Assembly (NCBI RefSeq): GCF_001263205.1
Contig: NZ_CP012333.1
Location: 5,743,001-5,807,000, forward strand
Direction: 5' to 3'
Source of the DNA: Labilithrix luteola
GTDB lineage: Bacteria > Myxococcota_A > Polyangia > Polyangiales > Polyangiaceae
DNA: 64,000 nt
The notes under the pieces were generated by a model. It ran no database searches, was not told where the DNA came from, and saw nothing but the letters and a program-made list of their open reading frames with translations. Made by a program: the position numbers and the translations under genes. Within the stretch, counting starts at the first letter, position 1. Every line of letters starts with the position of its first letter. Shown piece by piece: positions 1 through 8,151 of the stretch.

Positions 1-80
1 AGCTTGAAGCGACGCGGATCGTCGTGGGCGCACGCGAGGAGACTCACCGTGGCGCCCGCGAGAAGGAGACGCGCCGGCAC
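1..80 (-). CDS. Lipoprotein, N-terminal fragment (truncated by window edge)
   Basis: A GTG start at 80 opens a frame reading MPARLLLAGATVSLLAC followed by AHDDPRRFK, which runs off the window. A short basic n-region, a hydrophobic stretch and a lipobox (LLAC, Cys17) make a type II signal peptide, so the product should be lipid-anchored. A weak purine run (GAAAGGG) lies about 5 nt upstream. It starts 40 nt after the stop of the Omp85-like gene on the same strand, so the two are probably co-transcribed. Function cannot be inferred from 26 residues. Confidence 0.5.
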   Translation of the reverse strand, partial: MPARLLLAGATVSLLACAHDDPRRFK

Positions 81-94
81 GCGGCCCTTTCGAC

Positions 95-128
95 GGTCAG
101 AAGCGCGGTCAGAAGCGCGGTCAGAAGC
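95..128. repeat. 12-bp tandem repeat spanning a stop codon
   Basis: The unit GGTCAGAAGCGC occurs at 95-106 and 107-118, with a partial third copy at 119-128. On the minus strand each unit carries TTC TGA in the same frame, so the upstream barrel gene ends in three in-phase TGA codons 12 nt apart. It looks like a recent slippage duplication of the gene's last two codons. Confidence 0.85.
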
Positions 129-1449
129 CATGATGGGACCCCACGACGAGACGGAAGGAGCTCACGTGGAAGCCGCTGTCGAACGGATCCGTTCCCGCGG
201 CGACGAGGAGTTCGAAGGCAGAGTCACGCTCGCCGTTCGAGCGAACGCCGATGCCCGAGCTGAGGCGCAGCAAGCCAGGATCGAAACCGTCGAAGTGGGC
301 GCCGAACACGTTGCCCACGTCGGTCTGGATGACGCCGTCCAGGTAAACCCAGACCGGCCACGTGTAGCGGAGGCTCGCGACGAGAGAGCTCCGGTCGATG
401 AGGCGGTTCCGAAGGTAGCCGCGCATCAAGTTGTCGCCGCCGAGTGAGATCTGATCGGTGAACGGCGTGGTTCCCTGGAGCGGGTCGTTGAGCTCGGCGT
501 TCACGTTGACGGCGATGACGCGCTCGGTGCCCGTCATGTCGAGGGCGGCGCCGACCGAGCCGCCGTAGTTGATCCAGGCGCGTCGCTGGGCGCCGTCAGG
601 GGCGAACACGCCTTCACCGTGGGCGGCGAGGCGGATGCCGCTGCCCTCTTGGGGCTTCGGCTTGCGAGTGTCGAAGGTGGCGGCGACACGGGAGAACGCC
701 GCGTTGTAGCCCTGGCCGAGGCCTGGCGGGGGAGCGACCTCGCCCTCGGCAACACCCGTCTGGATTGAAGGATCGTCGCAGCAGGTGCCGTTACCGAACT
801 CGAGGTGGCGGAAGCCGGAGCGCACCTCGAGCGTGCTCTCTCGCCAATACTGGTTCTGGTAGCCGAGGCTCGCTTCGGCCGTCTGCGACTGGTAGCGGAA
901 GCGCTTGGTTCCGGCGCTCGGGCCCATGCCGTAGAAGGGGTTGTCCTTGCGGCGCCAGAAGTTGGCGTCGACGAAGAGCGACTCGTGCTTGCCGATCTCG
1001 TAGCTGTCGACGGCGCGCACCGCGATCCAGTCGGGACCCCACGTGCCGAAGTGGAGACGGATCGTGTTCGGATCGGCGAGGAAGTACTTCCACGAAGCAT
1101 TGAAGCCGACGCTGGGCTTCAGTCCGAAGTCGAAGAGTGCCGAGGGATAGATCTGAAACTGGCGTCGTTCACCGAACGTGAAGAAGTCGATGACGGTCTG
1201 CGACCACTGCTCGCGCTCCGCCACGACGACGAGTGCGCCGATCGGCTTGCGTAGGACGTACTCGCTCACCAACCAGAGGGGGAAGAGCACCACGCGAGGC
1301 GGCCACACGGCCACGTCGCCGACGGTCGTGCCCTTTTCGGGGCCGCCATAGTCTTGCTGCTCACGCTTCGGATCGGCCGCTGCATCGGACGTACAGAACC
1401 ACGTCGACAGGACGAAGAGTGCGAGCGCGATGGCGTGGACGCTTGGCAT
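121..1449 (-). CDS. Omp85/BamA-type outer-membrane beta-barrel protein
   Basis: Outer-membrane barrel of the bacterial surface antigen (D15/BamA C-terminal) type, 442 residues. I chose the ATG at 1449 because it gives a clean signal peptide (MPSVHAIALALFVLSTWF, cleaved near SDAAA); the longer reading only adds an Arg-rich extension. The rest is alternating beta strand. Residues around the GGDNLMRGYLRNR segment resemble the VRGY lid motif of the Omp85 family, and the chain ends in an aromatic (HHGF) as barrel proteins usually do. No POTRA repeats are evident, as in short patatin/TamA-like members. A second protein of this general type lies at 33170-34597. The substrate is unknown. Confidence 0.75.
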   Translation of the reverse strand: MPSVHAIALALFVLSTWFCTSDAAADPKREQQDYGGPEKGTTVGDVAVWPPRVVLFPLWLVSEYVLRKPIGALVVVAEREQWSQTVIDFFTFGERRQFQIYPSALFDFGLKPSVGFNASWKYFLADPNTIRLHFGTWGPDWIAVRAVDSYEIGKHESLFVDANFWRRKDNPFYGMGPSAGTKRFRYQSQTAEASLGYQNQYWRESTLEVRSGFRHLEFGNGTCCDDPSIQTGVAEGEVAPPPGLGQGYNAAFSRVAATFDTRKPKPQEGSGIRLAAHGEGVFAPDGAQRRAWINYGGSVGAALDMTGTERVIAVNVNAELNDPLQGTTPFTDQISLGGDNLMRGYLRNRLIDRSSLVASLRYTWPVWVYLDGVIQTDVGNVFGAHFDGFDPGLLRLSSGIGVRSNGERDSAFELLVAAGTDPFDSGFHVSSFRLVVGSHHGF

Positions 1450-1663
1450 CCCGGCACGTCGCGGGCGGGGGCGAGCCCGGCGCGCGCGAGCCGGCAGGCG
1501 GCAGGAAGCGGTACTCACTCACGTTGCGGTGTACCACGGCCGCACGGGCTTTTTTCGGCCTTTTCGAGCACAGGACCATGCCACGTCAGTCCGATACAAA
1601 AGGGGTAGAAATGAGTACTGTCCTGCTTGCCGTGGGGAGACGTTGCCTCCATCGTGCCGGCCG

Positions 1664-2062
1664 ATGGAACGGTTCGCGCTTCTCGCTTCCGGTACGGTTG
1701 GATTCCTGGCCGTCGCCCTCGGTGCGTTCGGGGCTCACGGGCTGAAAGCGCGGCTTGCTCCCTTGGCCGATGGCGTCCAGCGCCTCGAGTGGTGGAACAC
1801 CGGCGCTCACTACCAGGCCATCCATGCGTTGGCTTTGGGGCTCGTCGCGTACCTCGCCTCGCGGTCCTCGTCGACCGCGGTGACCGTGGCCGCCATTGCC
1901 TTCTTGGCCGGCGTGCTTCTCTTTTCGGGAAGCCTCTACCTCATGACGCTCACGGGCCTCCGCTGGCTCGGCGCGGTGACGCCCCTCGGCGGGCTCGCGT
2001 TTCTCGTCGGATGGGCCTCGATTTTCGTCGCCGCCTGGTCGCTCACGAACGCGCGTCCCTGA
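1664..2062 (+). CDS. DUF423 family small inner-membrane protein (YgdD-like)
   Basis: 132 residues, the usual length for DUF423. It starts MERFALLASGTVGFLAVALG and contains the family's GAFGAHGLK segment followed by WWNTGAHYQAIHALAL, then three more hydrophobic helices, giving about four transmembrane segments. The ATG at 1664 coincides with the start of family similarity; the longer open frame upstream is not hydrophobic and is ignored. The biochemical role of DUF423 proteins is not established. It is first of three same-strand genes running to 3193. Confidence 0.85.
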   Translation: MERFALLASGTVGFLAVALGAFGAHGLKARLAPLADGVQRLEWWNTGAHYQAIHALALGLVAYLASRSSSTAVTVAAIAFLAGVLLFSGSLYLMTLTGLRWLGAVTPLGGLAFLVGWASIFVAAWSLTNARP

Positions 2063-2137
2063 AAAGCCCGTGTGAGCCGGCTCTGCGTGGGGTGCGCGAT
2101 GCGCTCGACGCCGCCGATTTTGCTGTAGCGTAGGGGC

Positions 2138-2449
2138 ATGGACACCCGCACCGCGAAGTGCCTGCTCCTCACGAAGGTCCTCGTTGCCGACGGCATCATG
2201 ACCGAGAACGAACGTGGCTTCCTCGACGGAGCCATGAATCGCATGGGGCTGTCGCCGGACGAACGACGTCGCGTGCTGAACCTCGACGGGTGGGACGACG
2301 CCGAGCAGGCGCTCGTGGGGCTCTCGAACGAGGAGAAGCAAGAGCTCGTCGGGCAGCTCGTCGACGCGGCCTCGAGCGATGGGCGGCTGTCGCCTCTCGA
2401 AGCACAGATGGTCAAGCGCATCTCGGCCGCGCTCGGCGTCCAGAGCTGA
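2138..2449 (+). CDS. TerB-like (tellurite resistance TerB domain) protein
   Basis: 103 residues, all helical. Two acidic motifs, ADGIMTENE (about residues 17-25) and SDGRLSPLE (about 81-89), are the paired Asp-x-x-hydrophobic-x-x-x-Glu metal-binding signatures of the TerB fold. There is no signal peptide or membrane segment, so it should be cytosolic. TerB domains are thought to act as metal-sensing or scaffold modules; no other ter genes are nearby, so tellurite resistance should not be assumed. Confidence 0.75.
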   Translation: MDTRTAKCLLLTKVLVADGIMTENERGFLDGAMNRMGLSPDERRRVLNLDGWDDAEQALVGLSNEEKQELVGQLVDAASSDGRLSPLEAQMVKRISAALGVQS

Positions 2450-2512
2450 GTCGGTTCGCGCGGCACGTCGTTTGCGCCCAGGGCGGGGAGAACTCCTCGC
2501 CTGGAGGATGCC

Positions 2513-3193
2513 GTGCGCCGAGGTCTCGTTGCGCTGTTTTCGTTCGCGTCGCTCGCCTTCGTCGCGTGCGCTCCCACGCGTTACGAGTACGCGCCCGTGG
2601 CAACCACGAGCGGGGTGATGCCTGGCGTTCCGTCGGTCGACTACAAGGTGCCGGGCTCGGGGCAGGGTGACGTGAGGCTCGGAGCCGTCGGCATCACCAC
2701 CATCCCTTCGCCGGGCGTGGCCGACGTTGCGGGGATTCGTGCTGCGCACTTGCGTATGACCGTGACGAATCGCAGCGGGCAGACCTGGACCGTGGATGGC
2801 TCCGAGCAGCGCCTCGAGCTCGAGAAGAGGCAGCCCATCGTCGCTGCGCTCGGAAGCAACGGTGCCTACGCGCCGACGGTGGCCATCGCTCCGGGAATGA
2901 CGCAATCGATCGATCTCTACTTCCCATTGCCGGCCGACCAGCAGAAGGTGACCGAGCTTCCGAAGTTCAGCGCCATCTGGACCGTTCGCACCGGAGGGCA
3001 GCCGCTCACCGAGCGTACGTCGTTCGAACGCGTGATCGCGCAGCCGGCACCGTCGCCTCCGCAACGGGACTTGCCGGGGTCGTACTTCCTCGATCCGTGG
3101 AATGCGCAAGGGAACTTCCCGACGCTCGAACCTCCTGACGCCATCGGCTACCCGCCCGATAATTGGCCTCCGACGCGCACGCGGAACTGGTAG
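2513..3193 (+). CDS. Predicted lipoprotein of unknown function
   Basis: 226 residues from a GTG at 2513 preceded by GGAGGA four bases upstream, which fixes the start. The N-terminus MRRGLVALFSFASLAFVAC is a lipoprotein signal (Cys19). The mature part has a beta-rich middle (LRMTVTNRSGQTWTVDGSEQRL, a segment reminiscent of immunoglobulin-like domains that describe extracellular additions) and a Pro-rich tail ending PPTRTRNW. I do not recognise a family. It closes a three-gene plus-strand run (DUF423, TerB-like, lipoprotein). Confidence 0.7.
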   Translation: MRRGLVALFSFASLAFVACAPTRYEYAPVATTSGVMPGVPSVDYKVPGSGQGDVRLGAVGITTIPSPGVADVAGIRAAHLRMTVTNRSGQTWTVDGSEQRLELEKRQPIVAALGSNGAYAPTVAIAPGMTQSIDLYFPLPADQQKVTELPKFSAIWTVRTGGQPLTERTSFERVIAQPAPSPPQRDLPGSYFLDPWNAQGNFPTLEPPDAIGYPPDNWPPTRTRNW

Positions 3194-3423
3194 CGCGGGC
3201 GACGATCGATGCGCCATTCATCCCGGGTAGGTCGGATAAATCGACAGGCGGTTCCGAACAGGCGACGACGCCGTCGCCTCCGCAGTGACCGATGAGTTCG
3301 GCGCCGACGTACGCGCAACGGGGGGCGTCGACTCCTTCGGCGCGTCATGACCATCGGCGCTGGCCGACGCCCGTGCGAACAGTCTGAAAAATAGCCACTT
3401 TCGGCTGTCGGACGACGGAGCTC

Positions 3424-3459
3424 GGAGGCGTGCAAACCTCCCTGGAACGACGGAGGTAA
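3424..3459 (+). promoter_or_regulatory. Candidate leader with two mutually exclusive hairpins
   Basis: GGAGG (3424-3428), CCTCC (3437-3441) and GGAGG (3452-3456) are evenly spaced. The central CCTCC can pair with either flank, forming alternative 5-bp stems. The downstream GGAGG is part of GGAGGTAA, an excellent Shine-Dalgarno sequence for the short ORF at 3466. The arrangement could hide or expose that site. Stems are short, so chance is possible. Confidence 0.3.
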
Positions 3460-3465
3460 CGTGAA

Positions 3466-3585
3466 ATGACACGGCGCTTCCTTCCTATCGAAGGGAGATC
3501 GAACGGCCATATCCGCGTCAATCGATCGATCGGAAAGGGGCGCTCGTGCGGTTGGCCATCACTCGTCACACGACGCGGTTACTAG
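3466..3585 (+). CDS. Possible 39-residue leader peptide ORF
   Basis: ATG at 3466 lies six bases after GGAGGTAA, the strongest ribosome-binding site in the intergenic region. It encodes a basic 39-residue peptide (MTRRFLPIEGRSNGHIRVNR and onward) ending at TAG 3585, 100 nt before the VolA-like gene. Codon use is not the strongly GC-ending pattern of neighbouring genes, so it may be untranslated or only a regulatory leader. Confidence 0.22.
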   Translation: MTRRFLPIEGRSNGHIRVNRSIGKGRSCGWPSLVTRRGY

Positions 3586-3685
3586 ACGCAGTGCAACACG
3601 CGCACGTGATGTGTAGACCAAGTTTGACGGGAGCTGTTCGACCAACGCACGGCCCGACCAACGGGACACAACGGAAGGTGTCGTA

Positions 3686-6595
3686 GTGAAGAAGCTCGTA
3701 CCGGTCCTCCTTCTCCTCGCGGCATGTACTCCGGACATCGATCTGTCGCCGCCTCCCAATGTGGGAATCGTCGTCGAGTTCGATCCAGGCGCGAAGGTGC
3801 CGGTGGTTCCTCAGCCGAACGATCTCGCCAAGAGTCCGACGACAGGAAAGATCGTCGTGCCTCCGTCGCCGACGGACACGCCGGCCCAGACCGAGTTCAA
3901 TACGAACTACCTCGGCACGCTGACGGGCTTCCCTCAGGAGAGCAACGGCCAGGCACTCGTGACCGGTGATCTCGCGCCAGCGACCGTCAATCCGCAGACC
4001 GTTCTCGGATTCGACCTCACGGCCGGCGCAGCGGCGGTGCCTCTCGCTCCCGTCCTTGCGAATCGCGCAGTCGTGATTCCCCCTCCGGCTGGTGGATGGA
4101 CCCGCGCGCATACCTACGCCATCGCGTTCATCGCCGGCCCGAACGGGATGAAGGGCGCGAACGGTGACCCCGTCATCGGCTCGCCTACGTGGACGCTCGT
4201 CTCGGGGACCACGCCGCTCGTCACCTGTCCGGACCTCAAGACGAACTGCATGCCGACGGTCGACGTCATTCCCTCGAACCTCTCCGATCCCGCTGCGCAG
4301 CTCGCCGACCAGACGGCGAAGGCGATCCAGCTCGAACAGATCCGTCGAGGCTTCGCGCCACTTCTCGACGGTCTCGAGGCCAAGGGGATTCCGCGCTCCG
4401 ACGTGCCCATCATCTGGACGTTCTCGATCGTCGACAACGGCGAGATGACGTTCGACCCAGCGAACAACGTCATCCCGTTTCCCAACGACATCGTTCGCTC
4501 GAACGGCAAAGTCGCGTTGCCGAACCCACACACCGGCGCGCCGCTCACTGCGGCCGACTGCCAGACGAGCGACCCGACTCTGCAGATCTACTGTGGGCTC
4601 AATACGCTCGACGGATTCTCCACCGTCGTCGCGCCCATCAGCGAGAACTCCGAAACGCTCGGGGCGGCGATGCAGGCGACGATCGACGCAGCCAGCCTCA
4701 ACGCGCTGAGCGTCGGTCTCGTCAAGCTCGGGTCGGCTGCGCCGGCCGCCGAGCAGACGGATCCGAAGTTCACGCCGTGTCTGAACTGCCTTTCGAGCAA
4801 AGATTCGTCGGGCAATACACCGAATTCGCCTCAGCAGCTCCAGTGGAGTCTGAACGCTCCGCTGGACGAGATGACGACCTACTTCGGATACGTCACCAGC
4901 GCCGTCACCGACACGACGGGCAAGCCGGTCATTGCCACTCCCGTGTTTGCGCTCGTGCGTTCGAGCACGCCGCTCGTGGTGAACGGTCACTCGGCGGTCA
5001 ACGTTCTCACCGACGCGCAAGCCAATCAGCTCGAGCCGCTACGCGCAGCGCTCAAGCCAGCGTTCGACGCGCTGGAGGCCAATGGCCTGCCGCGTTCGAA
5101 CGTGGCACTCGCGTTCCCGTTCACCACGCAGTCGGAGGCCTCGACCCTCGTTCAGCTTGCCGCCTACCCCGGACAGGTTCCTGGCCTCCCCGATTCGCCT
5201 CTGACGGTCGCGGATGCCACGGCCCAGTACACGGCCGCGGCAGGCGGAACGATTCCCATCGACGGAATTGCGAAGTTCTTCTCGGCGACGATGGTGACGC
5301 CGGTTGCGGTGACGGGAACGGGCGGAACGCTCGATCCCGCCAATCCGCAGCCGAAGCCGGTCAATCTCGTGATCGCCATTCCCAAGACCCCAGCGCCGGC
5401 CGGCGGATACCCCGTCACCATCTTCGGTCACGACATCACGCGTTGGCGCAACGACGTGCTCGCCGTCGCGAACAGCCTCGCCAAGGCCGGGCAGGTCGTC
5501 GTTGCTCCGGACCACCTGCTCCACGGTGACCGCTCGAGCTGCACCGGCTCGGCGGCGGCCACCCAGCAAGCTTCCGACGACGCGTCGTGCGCGAACCCGA
5601 CCACCATGAAGTGCGACGAAGGCGCGCTCCAGGGAATCTGCGTTCTGCGCGCCGACGCCTCGCGCGCGGCGTGTACGCCAGGTATCCCGGGCGACGTTGC
5701 GTGCACCACACAAGGTCAGGGCCTCTGCGCGACCGACAGCAAGTGCCAGGGCGCCGGCGCGGGCTTCCTGACTGATGCGCAGGGCCGCCCGGTGATCTCC
5801 GGTTGGAACGACATCTCGCTCACGAACTTCTTCGCGACGCGAGACAACTTCCGGCAGGCCGTGATCGACTTCTCTCAGCTCGTCCGCGTGCTCAAGGGCA
5901 CCGGGGGCACGAGCTTCACAACGCAGCTCACTGCCGCGAACGGTGGTACGGCGATTACGTACTCGACGACCAACTTCAACTACGTCGGGTCGGGTCTGGG
6001 AGGCATCCTCGGGTCGCTGTTCAATGCCGTCTCGCCCGATACCAACAACGTGGTTCTGAACACGACCGGTGGAACGCTCCCCCAGATCATCCTCACCGCG
6101 CCGTCGTTCGCGGCGCAGAGAACGGCGCTTCTCGCCGGCCTCGCGAGTCAGGGCCTCCAGCCTGGGACGCCCGGCTTCGATCAGTTCGTCGGCATCACGC
6201 AGTGGATCCTCGACCCGGCCGACCCGGTGAACGTGGGCTACCGCCTCACGCACCCGACCGAGGTCACCGGGGGGCCCACCGCACCGAACGCGAATCGCAA
6301 AGCCTTCGTGCAGTTCATCGAAGGCGACCAGACGATCCCGAATCCGACGACGTTCGCATTCCTCATGGGCGCGAATCGCAACTTCACGCCCACGCCGCCG
6401 AACTTCGGCTGTACGGCGCCGCTCTTCTGTTACGAATTCACGCTCGCGGGTGATGGCTTCGACGACGCGACGGCCACGCCCGCCACGCGGCACGGCTTCT
6501 TGCTCGTCCCGCCCACGGGCTCGCAAGGCGTTGCCCTCACGACGAAAGCGCAGACTCAAGTCGCCACGTTCATCGCCACGGGCAACCTGCCGTGA
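3686..6595 (+). CDS. VolA-like surface lipoprotein with lipase fold, catalytic Ser apparently lost
   Basis: 969-residue lipoprotein (signal MKKLVPVLLLLAAC, Cys14; GTG start with GGAAGGTG upstream). The N-terminal half, including FDPANNVIPFPNDIV at about 252-266, matches the bacterial virulence-factor lipase N-terminal domain of VolA. The C-terminal half has an alpha/beta-hydrolase layout: FGHDITRWRNDVL with VVVAPDHLLHG is the oxyanion and strand region, and residues 766-773 (YVGSGLGG) sit where lipases have GHSLGG. Here Gly770 occupies the nucleophile position. A Cys-rich insertion (about 640-690) lies between. In Vibrio, VolA is a surface lysophospholipase encoded next to a FadL channel, and here too a FadL gene follows 14 nt later. 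Role is fatty-acid acquisition by analogy, but catalysis is doubtful. Confidence 0.75.
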   Translation: MKKLVPVLLLLAACTPDIDLSPPPNVGIVVEFDPGAKVPVVPQPNDLAKSPTTGKIVVPPSPTDTPAQTEFNTNYLGTLTGFPQESNGQALVTGDLAPATVNPQTVLGFDLTAGAAAVPLAPVLANRAVVIPPPAGGWTRAHTYAIAFIAGPNGMKGANGDPVIGSPTWTLVSGTTPLVTCPDLKTNCMPTVDVIPSNLSDPAAQLADQTAKAIQLEQIRRGFAPLLDGLEAKGIPRSDVPIIWTFSIVDNGEMTFDPANNVIPFPNDIVRSNGKVALPNPHTGAPLTAADCQTSDPTLQIYCGLNTLDGFSTVVAPISENSETLGAAMQATIDAASLNALSVGLVKLGSAAPAAEQTDPKFTPCLNCLSSKDSSGNTPNSPQQLQWSLNAPLDEMTTYFGYVTSAVTDTTGKPVIATPVFALVRSSTPLVVNGHSAVNVLTDAQANQLEPLRAALKPAFDALEANGLPRSNVALAFPFTTQSEASTLVQLAAYPGQVPGLPDSPLTVADATAQYTAAAGGTIPIDGIAKFFSATMVTPVAVTGTGGTLDPANPQPKPVNLVIAIPKTPAPAGGYPVTIFGHDITRWRNDVLAVANSLAKAGQVVVAPDHLLHGDRSSCTGSAAATQQASDDASCANPTTMKCDEGALQGICVLRADASRAACTPGIPGDVACTTQGQGLCATDSKCQGAGAGFLTDAQGRPVISGWNDISLTNFFATRDNFRQAVIDFSQLVRVLKGTGGTSFTTQLTAANGGTAITYSTTNFNYVGSGLGGILGSLFNAVSPDTNNVVLNTTGGTLPQIILTAPSFAAQRTALLAGLASQGLQPGTPGFDQFVGITQWILDPADPVNVGYRLTHPTEVTGGPTAPNANRKAFVQFIEGDQTIPNPTTFAFLMGANRNFTPTPPNFGCTAPLFCYEFTLAGDGFDDATATPATRHGFLLVPPTGSQGVALTTKAQTQVATFIATGNLP

Positions 6596-6609
6596 TTCGG
6601 AGAGATCCC

Positions 6610-8019
6610 ATGAAGAAGCGAACACTCTTCGTCACGTCCGCTGTCGTCTTCTCGATGTTCGTGGCCGCCGAGGCGCAAGCCGCCGGCACTGCTGTCGACG
6701 TCAACGACGCTCGAGCCACCGGCATGGCTTCGGCCGTCATTGCCAACGTCGACGACTCGTCGGGTGTCTTCTTCAACCCGGCAGGTATCGCGCGAGGCAA
6801 GGGCGTCATCGATGCGAGGATCGGCGGCACGGCCATCGTGCCGTCGTTCAATTACAGGAGCCCGAGCGGGAACAAGACCTGGGTTGACTTCTACATCGTG
6901 CCGCCGCCGCACGTGTACTTCGCGTACGGCATCACGGACTGGCTCACCGTCGGCATCGGCGAGTTCTCACCGTACGGCCTTCGCATCAAATGGCCGTCGG
7001 ACTGGGATGGGCGCCGCCTCAACCAGGACGTGAAGCTCTACACCTACTACTTCAACCCGACCGTCACGTTCCGGTACGGGCCCGTGCGCATCGGCGGTGG
7101 CTTCCAGCTCGTTCGCGGAACCGTCGAGCTCCAGCGCGCCATCTCGTTCGGCTCCTCGGAAGGTCAGATCCATCTCGGCGCCGGCGCATGGGGAGTCGGG
7201 GGGAACGGCGGCATTCAGGTCGATGCTATCAAGCAGTACCTCACGCTGGGCTTCACGTACCGAAGCGCAGTGAAGCTCAACTTCAACGACGGCAATGCGC
7301 ACTTCTCGGGCGTACCGATCGGATTCCAGAGCACCCTCCACGACCAGAAGGCGTCGACCTCGCTCACGCAGCCGGACACGTTCGGCGTCGGCGTCGCGTC
7401 GCGCCCGATCAAACGCTTGCTCATCGAGGGCGACATCGTTTGGTACAACTGGAGTCAGTTCCGCAGCATCGACATCAACTTCCCGGACGACCCCACCGGC
7501 ACTCTCTCGACCCACCAGGCCACGAACTGGAACAACAAGGTCAACTACCACCTCGGCGGCGAGGGCGAGATCGACGACCACTGGCGCGTACGCGCCGGCG
7601 CCTTGCTCGACCCGAGCCCTGCGCCCAAGGAGACGCTATCGCCCATCATCCCGGATGCGACGCGTCTCAACCTCGCGATCGGCGCTGGCTACGTCCACGA
7701 ACTGGGGTTCCGCGTGGATGCGGGCTACCAATTCCTCGTTCTTTTCAGAAAGGACACTACGTTCCCCGCCTTCCCCGGTGATTACGGTGGGTTTGCGAAC
7801 TTGCTCGGCGTGACCGTCGGCTATCAAACGCCGATGGAGAAGAAGACGGAGCCGAGCGTCCCGGCCGTCGAGCCGCCTCCCGCGGCGCCCACCGAGCCCG
7901 CGCCGACGCCCTCTGGGGAGCCGCCGCCCGCAGGCCAAGTCCCCGGAACGACGCCGATCGAGCCAACCACGCCGCCCGCGCCGCCCACGCCGCCCACGCG
8001 GACGACCCCCAATCCCTGA
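6610..8019 (+). CDS. fadL: FadL/OmpP1-type outer-membrane long-chain fatty acid channel
   Basis: 469 residues. The ATG at 6610 is preferred over a GTG at 6592 because it gives a compact signal peptide (MKKRTLFVTSAVVFSMFVAA, cleaved near AQAA) and has GGAGAG upstream. The mature N-terminus carries the family hatch motif region (NDARATGMASAVIANVDDSS, then GVFFNPAGIA), followed by a 14-strand-type barrel. A Pro/Thr-rich tail of about 60 residues extends past the barrel, which is unusual for the family and may reach the periplasm or the surface. It should import the fatty acids released by the upstream VolA-like protein and is almost certainly co-transcribed with it. Confidence 0.88.
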   Translation: MKKRTLFVTSAVVFSMFVAAEAQAAGTAVDVNDARATGMASAVIANVDDSSGVFFNPAGIARGKGVIDARIGGTAIVPSFNYRSPSGNKTWVDFYIVPPPHVYFAYGITDWLTVGIGEFSPYGLRIKWPSDWDGRRLNQDVKLYTYYFNPTVTFRYGPVRIGGGFQLVRGTVELQRAISFGSSEGQIHLGAGAWGVGGNGGIQVDAIKQYLTLGFTYRSAVKLNFNDGNAHFSGVPIGFQSTLHDQKASTSLTQPDTFGVGVASRPIKRLLIEGDIVWYNWSQFRSIDINFPDDPTGTLSTHQATNWNNKVNYHLGGEGEIDDHWRVRAGALLDPSPAPKETLSPIIPDATRLNLAIGAGYVHELGFRVDAGYQFLVLFRKDTTFPAFPGDYGGFANLLGVTVGYQTPMEKKTEPSVPAVEPPPAAPTEPAPTPSGEPPPAGQVPGTTPIEPTTPPAPPTPPTRTTPNP

Positions 8020-8151
8020 CCGAGGGGAAGAGTCACGCGCGGAAGTCCGTATTCCATAACTGCTGGACACGGCATTTCTTCGGTTAATTCTTCGTAATTC
8101 CAACTGAAGAACTGCGATTTTTGCCTTCCGACGCCATCGACAAGGGGTGCC

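Larger units (their letters stand above)
3194..3685. other. 492-nt intergenic region upstream of the VolA-FadL pair
   Basis: No convincing long gene. It holds competing GGAGG/CCTCC hairpins (3424-3456), a short open frame with a strong ribosome-binding site (3466-3585), and a closely spaced direct repeat GACCAACG (around 3641 and 3656) just before the next gene. A promoter and a post-transcriptional control region for the downstream operon are plausible, but no clear -35/-10 was found. Confidence 0.5.
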
